Shown: piece by piece, positions 33,329-35,930 of the stretch | Layout: each line of letters opens with the position of its first letter | Position numbering within the stretch: position 1 is the stretch's first letter | NCBI GenBank assembly: GCA_020072925.1 | Contig: JAIQGA010000134.1 | Coordinates: 1 to 35,930, forward strand | Origin: Terriglobia bacterium | Lineage (GTDB): Bacteria; Acidobacteriota; Terriglobia; UBA7540 | Length of the DNA: 35,930 bases | Direction of reading: 5' to 3' | The notes under the pieces: generated by a model | Told to the model about the DNA's origin: nothing | The model's database searches: none | Seen by the model: the letters and a program-made list of their open reading frames with translations, nothing else | Translations under genes and position numbers: made by a program

Positions 33329-33387
33329 CTGCGCCTCCTCTCTCGCGAAAACCCGGCGCCGCACTCCGCGCCGCGGGTTTCAGCCGA

Positions 33388-33909
33388 CTACAGTTGTTCA
33401 GGTTCAAAATATCGGCGGTGAGCCCGCGCGGCCATCGACAGGCGCAGACGGCGCCGTTCCAGGGCCTCGCGATAACGCCGCTTCTCTTTCACGGTGCGCG
33501 GGACGAGTGGGGGAACTTCCTTCGGTTTTCCTGCCGAGTCCAGAGCCACGTAGGTGACAAACGCTGAACTGGTCTGGCGCCGTTCCCCGGTGAGGTAATC
33601 TTCAAGAAATACCTTGACCTCCGCCTCCATCGAAGTGTGAAAGGCGCGCGTGATTCGGGAGCGGAGGACGATTAACTGGCCCACGCGGATGGGGTGGATG
33701 AAGTCGAGGTTGTCCACCGAGGCGGTCACCACCAGACTTCGGCAATGGCGGTGGGCGGCGATAGCTCCGGCGATGTCAATCAAGTGCATAACTTTGCCAC
33801 CCAGGATATTGCCGAGGGGATTCGCGTCGTTGGGCAACACCACTTCGATCATATCCGCAGTGGATTCAGCAACAGTTTTTCCCTTCAACCTTTGGCTTTC
33901 GCGAGGCAT
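33388..33909 (-). CDS. Acyl-CoA thioesterase (YciA-like hotdog)
   Basis: A 173-residue hotdog thioesterase that hydrolyses acyl-CoA in the cytosol. The family pattern LPNDANPLGNILGGKVMHLIDIAGAIAAHRH is at about 27-57, including the catalytic Asp in the helix. It is followed by VDNLDFIHPIRVGQLIVLRSRI and SSAFVTYVALD. ATG at 33909 is chosen because the codons upstream of it read like non-coding sequence and overlap the divergent promoter. The C-terminal 40 residues are basic (RRYREALERRRLRLSMAARA), longer than in YciA. It is divergent from a TPR gene. Confidence 0.9.
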   Translation of the reverse strand: MPRESQRLKGKTVAESTADMIEVVLPNDANPLGNILGGKVMHLIDIAGAIAAHRHCRSLVVTASVDNLDFIHPIRVGQLIVLRSRITRAFHTSMEAEVKVFLEDYLTGERRQTSSAFVTYVALDSAGKPKEVPPLVPRTVKEKRRYREALERRRLRLSMAARAHRRYFEPEQL

Positions 33910-33937
33910 GTTTTGCCGGGCCCGGATTTCGGATGTT

Positions 33938-33966
33938 TTGCCTAAAATGTTACGGCAGCCTATACT
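33938..33966 (+). promoter_or_regulatory. Sigma-70-like promoter upstream of the TPR gene
   Basis: TTGCCT (33938-33943), a 17-base spacer, TATACT (33961-33966). It lies in the divergent gap and reads toward the TPR and RhaT-like genes, leaving a leader of roughly 90 bases. Confidence 0.5.
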
Positions 33967-34063
33967 ATGCGAGCCCTGCGGCGGTTGCAACCGGATTCCG
34001 CGCAGCGCCTTGCCGCTGATGGCGGAAACTCCCCTGGCGTGGGCGAAACTTGGAGGACCACCG

Positions 34064-34396
34064 TTGGCGGACGAGGCCCCAAAGAGTCGTCTGGAATTTC
34101 TCACCGAAGCGCTGCGCCGTAATCCCGACGACGCCTTCACGCGCTACGCGCTGGCCCTCGAGCTGGCCAAGTCGGCTCCGCAAGAAGCCTGGCAACACTT
34201 CGACTACCTGCTCGCGCACCATCCGGATTATGCCGCGACCTACTACCAAGCGGGAATGTTCCTCTTGGGCCAGGGCCGCCGCGAAGAGGCCCGTCAGGTC
34301 CTGACGAAGGGGATTGAAGTCACACGGCGCCAGGGCAAGCAGCACGCCCAAAGCGAACTCCAGGCAGCGCTCGACGATCTTGACGATGAAGCCTAA
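34064..34396 (+). CDS. Small TPR-repeat protein
   Basis: A 110-residue cytosolic protein made mainly of tetratricopeptide helices: SRLEFLTEALRRNPDDAFTRYALALELA, then AWQHFDYLLAHHPDYAATYYQAGMFLLGQGRREEARQVL. The start chosen is TTG at 34064, seven bases after GGAGG (34052-34056). An in-frame ATG at 34019 without a ribosome site would add 15 residues. It lies 26 bases upstream of the RhaT-like gene on the same strand and is probably co-transcribed with it. TPR proteins are adaptors, and no partner is evident. Confidence 0.78.
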   Translation: MADEAPKSRLEFLTEALRRNPDDAFTRYALALELAKSAPQEAWQHFDYLLAHHPDYAATYYQAGMFLLGQGRREEARQVLTKGIEVTRRQGKQHAQSELQAALDDLDDEA

Positions 34397-34422
34397 CGAG
34401 CAGCGGCGAATCGAGTGGAAAA

Positions 34423-35427
34423 ATGCTGAGCTGGATCGGGGTAGCGGTGGCGGGCGCTCTCAACGGGACCTTTGCGGTTCCGCTCAAAACCACTCGCACC
34501 TGGAAATTCCATCATATCTGGACCGTGCACTCGCTTCTCGCCATGTGTGTGTTTCCCTGGCTCTATGTCTTCCTGAGCGTGCCGCACTGGCAGGCCACCC
34601 TTCGCGCTGTTCCGGTGAGCGGTTGGCTGGGGCTGATTGGTTGGGGAGTGTTGTTCGGAATCGCCTCGCTGCTCTATGGAGTAGCCGTCGATCTGCTCGG
34701 TATCGCGCTGGGCTTCGCGATTCAACTGGGCCTCTCGATTGTCCTGGGCTCGCTTCTTCCTCTGTTTTGGGCCGGGGCCTTTCACCTGCGCACCGCCCGC
34801 GACTGGCTCTTCCTGACGGGGTTGGCCGTGATGGTAGCCGGCGTGATTCTGTGCGCTCAGGCTGGCGGGTCGAAGACTAAAGCCGAGCCGGCAGCCGCGA
34901 CCGGCGCGCGATTTCGCAAAGGGCTCATTATCGCCCTCATTGGAGGTGTGCTCGCACCGACCTTGAACTTCGGCATTCAATATGGCACTTCCCTTTTGGC
35001 GCGCGTGGGCGAGATGCCGGGCAGCGCGCGCTTTCCGTTGCTCATCTACCTCGCCTGGGCGATTTTTCTCTCCGCCTCCGCGCTGCTTCAGGCGGGCTTC
35101 TGCTTCTGGCGGGTCATCCGCGCCCGGCAGGCGGGCGCGTGGACGGCGCCGGGAGCGCAACGCGACGCCGCCCAAGTCGTGGCGATGAGCACCGTCTGGA
35201 TCGCCAGTGTGTTCCTCTACGGCCGAAGCGCCTTCGCGCTGGGCAGACTCGGCAATAGCTTTGGCTGGCCGATTTTCATCGCGCTCATCATCCTGACGTC
35301 GAATGCCTGGGGGATCATTCTGGGGGAATGGAAGGGCGTTTCGCGGGCCGGCTTCTTGCGAATGATTGCGGGGAGCGCCGTGCTCGTCCTCGCAGCCTTC
35401 CTGATCGGCCAGGGAAGCCGCGGCTAA
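34423..35427 (+). CDS. RhaT-like sugar/proton symporter (DMT superfamily)
   Basis: A 334-residue inner-membrane protein with about ten membrane segments throughout. The opening GVAVAGALNGTFAVPLKTTRTWKFHHIWTVHSL matches the L-rhamnose-H+ symporter RhaT family (NGSFAVPMK...W). The second half repeats the plan (GLIIALIGGVLAPTLNFGIQYG). The end has SFGWPIFIALIILTSNAWGIILGEWKG, the well-conserved RhaT C-terminal block. The actual sugar is unknown; no rhamnose catabolic genes are in the window. It could import a product of the periplasmic sugar pathway, but it lies 12 kb from it. Confidence 0.88.
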   Translation: MLSWIGVAVAGALNGTFAVPLKTTRTWKFHHIWTVHSLLAMCVFPWLYVFLSVPHWQATLRAVPVSGWLGLIGWGVLFGIASLLYGVAVDLLGIALGFAIQLGLSIVLGSLLPLFWAGAFHLRTARDWLFLTGLAVMVAGVILCAQAGGSKTKAEPAAATGARFRKGLIIALIGGVLAPTLNFGIQYGTSLLARVGEMPGSARFPLLIYLAWAIFLSASALLQAGFCFWRVIRARQAGAWTAPGAQRDAAQVVAMSTVWIASVFLYGRSAFALGRLGNSFGWPIFIALIILTSNAWGIILGEWKGVSRAGFLRMIAGSAVLVLAAFLIGQGSRG

Positions 35428-35455
35428 CGGTGCGCTTTCCTCCGCGTTCCGTTAG
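35423..35455. terminator. Hairpin at the RhaT stop, terminator-like without T-tract
   Basis: CTAACGG (35423-35429) pairs with CCGTTAG (35449-35455), and an inner CGC/GCG pair follows. It spans the stop codon. The expected run of T after the stem is missing, so intrinsic termination is doubtful. Confidence 0.35.
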
Positions 35456-35483
35456 GACCGCCCCTCGACGCTCAGCAAGCTTG

Positions 35484-35512
35484 TTTATCACGCCCGCAAG
35501 CGCGACTATAAT
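35484..35512 (+). promoter_or_regulatory. Promoter with perfect TATAAT, near-leaderless
   Basis: TATAAT at 35507-35512, with a weak -35 TTTATC at 35484-35489 (17-base spacer). The predicted start is about six bases before the ATG of the CDF gene, and no Shine-Dalgarno is visible, so translation may begin on a near-leaderless transcript. Confidence 0.45.
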
Positions 35513-35524
35513 GCGAGAGCCGAT

Positions 35525-35930
35525 ATGACCACCCGCGCGCCTCTACCCACGTCGAACGTCCCCGCCCAGGAGAAGCAGGCGGTCGCGCTGACTTCCGTAT
35601 TGGCGGCGGTCCTGCTGACCACCATGAAGATGGTGGTCGGCATTCTGACGGGCAGCCTGGGAATTCTCTCGGAGGCCTTGCACTCCGCGCTCGACCTGGT
35701 CGCGGCGGCGGTAACTTACTTTTCCGTGCGAGTGTCCGACCGACCGGCCGACCCGAACCACCCCTTCGGTCACGGCAAAATCGAGCACCTCTCGGCGTTC
35801 ATCGAGACCGCGCTGCTTTTCCTCACCTGCGCGTGGATCATCTGGGAAGCCACGAAGCGGCTCTTTTTCCGCGAGGTCCACCAGCCCCTGCATCGCCTGG
35901 TTGAATGTGCGCGCCAGGCCAAGCTGCGCG
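35525..35930 (+). CDS. Cation diffusion facilitator metal transporter (5' part only)
   Basis: The first 135 residues of a CDF-family divalent-metal/proton antiporter, cut by the window edge. After a polar lead, the first membrane segment is VALTSVLAAVLLTTMKMVVGIL. The second carries the metal-site pattern ILSEALHSALDLVAAAV (HxxxD). HPFGHGKIEHLSAFIE is the cytosolic family signature. A third segment (TALLFLTCAWIIWEATKRLFF) follows. The last 20 or so residues (HQPLHRLVECARQAKLR) do not look like the usual FREVHVE...WAF continuation of the family, so the sequence may diverge or be faulty near the window end. No ribosome site precedes the ATG. Confidence 0.85.
   Translation, partial: MTTRAPLPTSNVPAQEKQAVALTSVLAAVLLTTMKMVVGILTGSLGILSEALHSALDLVAAAVTYFSVRVSDRPADPNHPFGHGKIEHLSAFIETALLFLTCAWIIWEATKRLFFREVHQPLHRLVECARQAKLR

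Overview
The window is GC-rich chromosomal DNA from a Gram-negative (diderm) bacterium. The gene mix most resembles an Acidobacteriota genome: Tat-exported Gfo/Idh/MocA oxidoreductases, a DUF1080 protein, a PilZ protein, a SurA-type chaperone, an LPS-heptose adenylyltransferase and a DevBCA-like exporter. This taxonomic call is an inference from gene content. I see no phage genes, transposase, rRNA, tRNA or CRISPR array.

Layout. 1-2530 (minus): the end of hemL and a geranylgeranyl-reductase-family flavoprotein. 2789-11574 (plus): a housekeeping run of hldE C-domain/rfaE2, mfd, surA-like, yhaM-like RNase, a FabZ-like hotdog protein, a dus tRNA dihydrouridine synthase and a PilZ protein. 11688-14823 (minus): rsmI, a 49-aa zinc-ribbon microprotein, and two uncharacterised proteins. 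14885-17374 (plus): a penicillin-acylase-family Ntn hydrolase. 17548-19355 (minus): a polytopic membrane protein and a PIG-L deacetylase. 19552-22515 (plus): an exported DUF1080 protein, a Tat-exported TIM-barrel isomerase/lyase and a Tat-exported Gfo/Idh/MocA oxidoreductase. This trio fits an oxidation-elimination type of glycoside breakdown through 3-keto sugars. 22633-25752 (minus): a DevBCA-like ABC exporter whose ATPase gene is broken. 25948-26694: a triple-BON secreted protein. 26738-30368 (minus): a LacI regulator with its own promoter and operator, ApbE, and a second Tat-exported Gfo/Idh/MocA protein. 30708-35930: an S41 protease, a retropepsin-like protein, a RidA-family protein and an acyl-CoA thioesterase (both minus), a TPR protein, a RhaT-like permease and the start of a CDF metal transporter.

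The most unusual layer is non-coding. About a dozen gaps carry compact elements built from 7-9-base words repeated with small variations (for example GGGTTGA, CCCAGCA, GTCCGTT, GTTGACA, GTGATTGA, ACACGGAGA). In most of them the two ends are inverted copies of the same word. At least six distinct word families share this architecture within 36 kb. One, CCCAGCA, lies in frame inside mfd and encodes a heptapeptide repeat, and one splits the exporter operon. They recall cyanobacterial short tandemly repeated heptamers but are not explained by any gene here.
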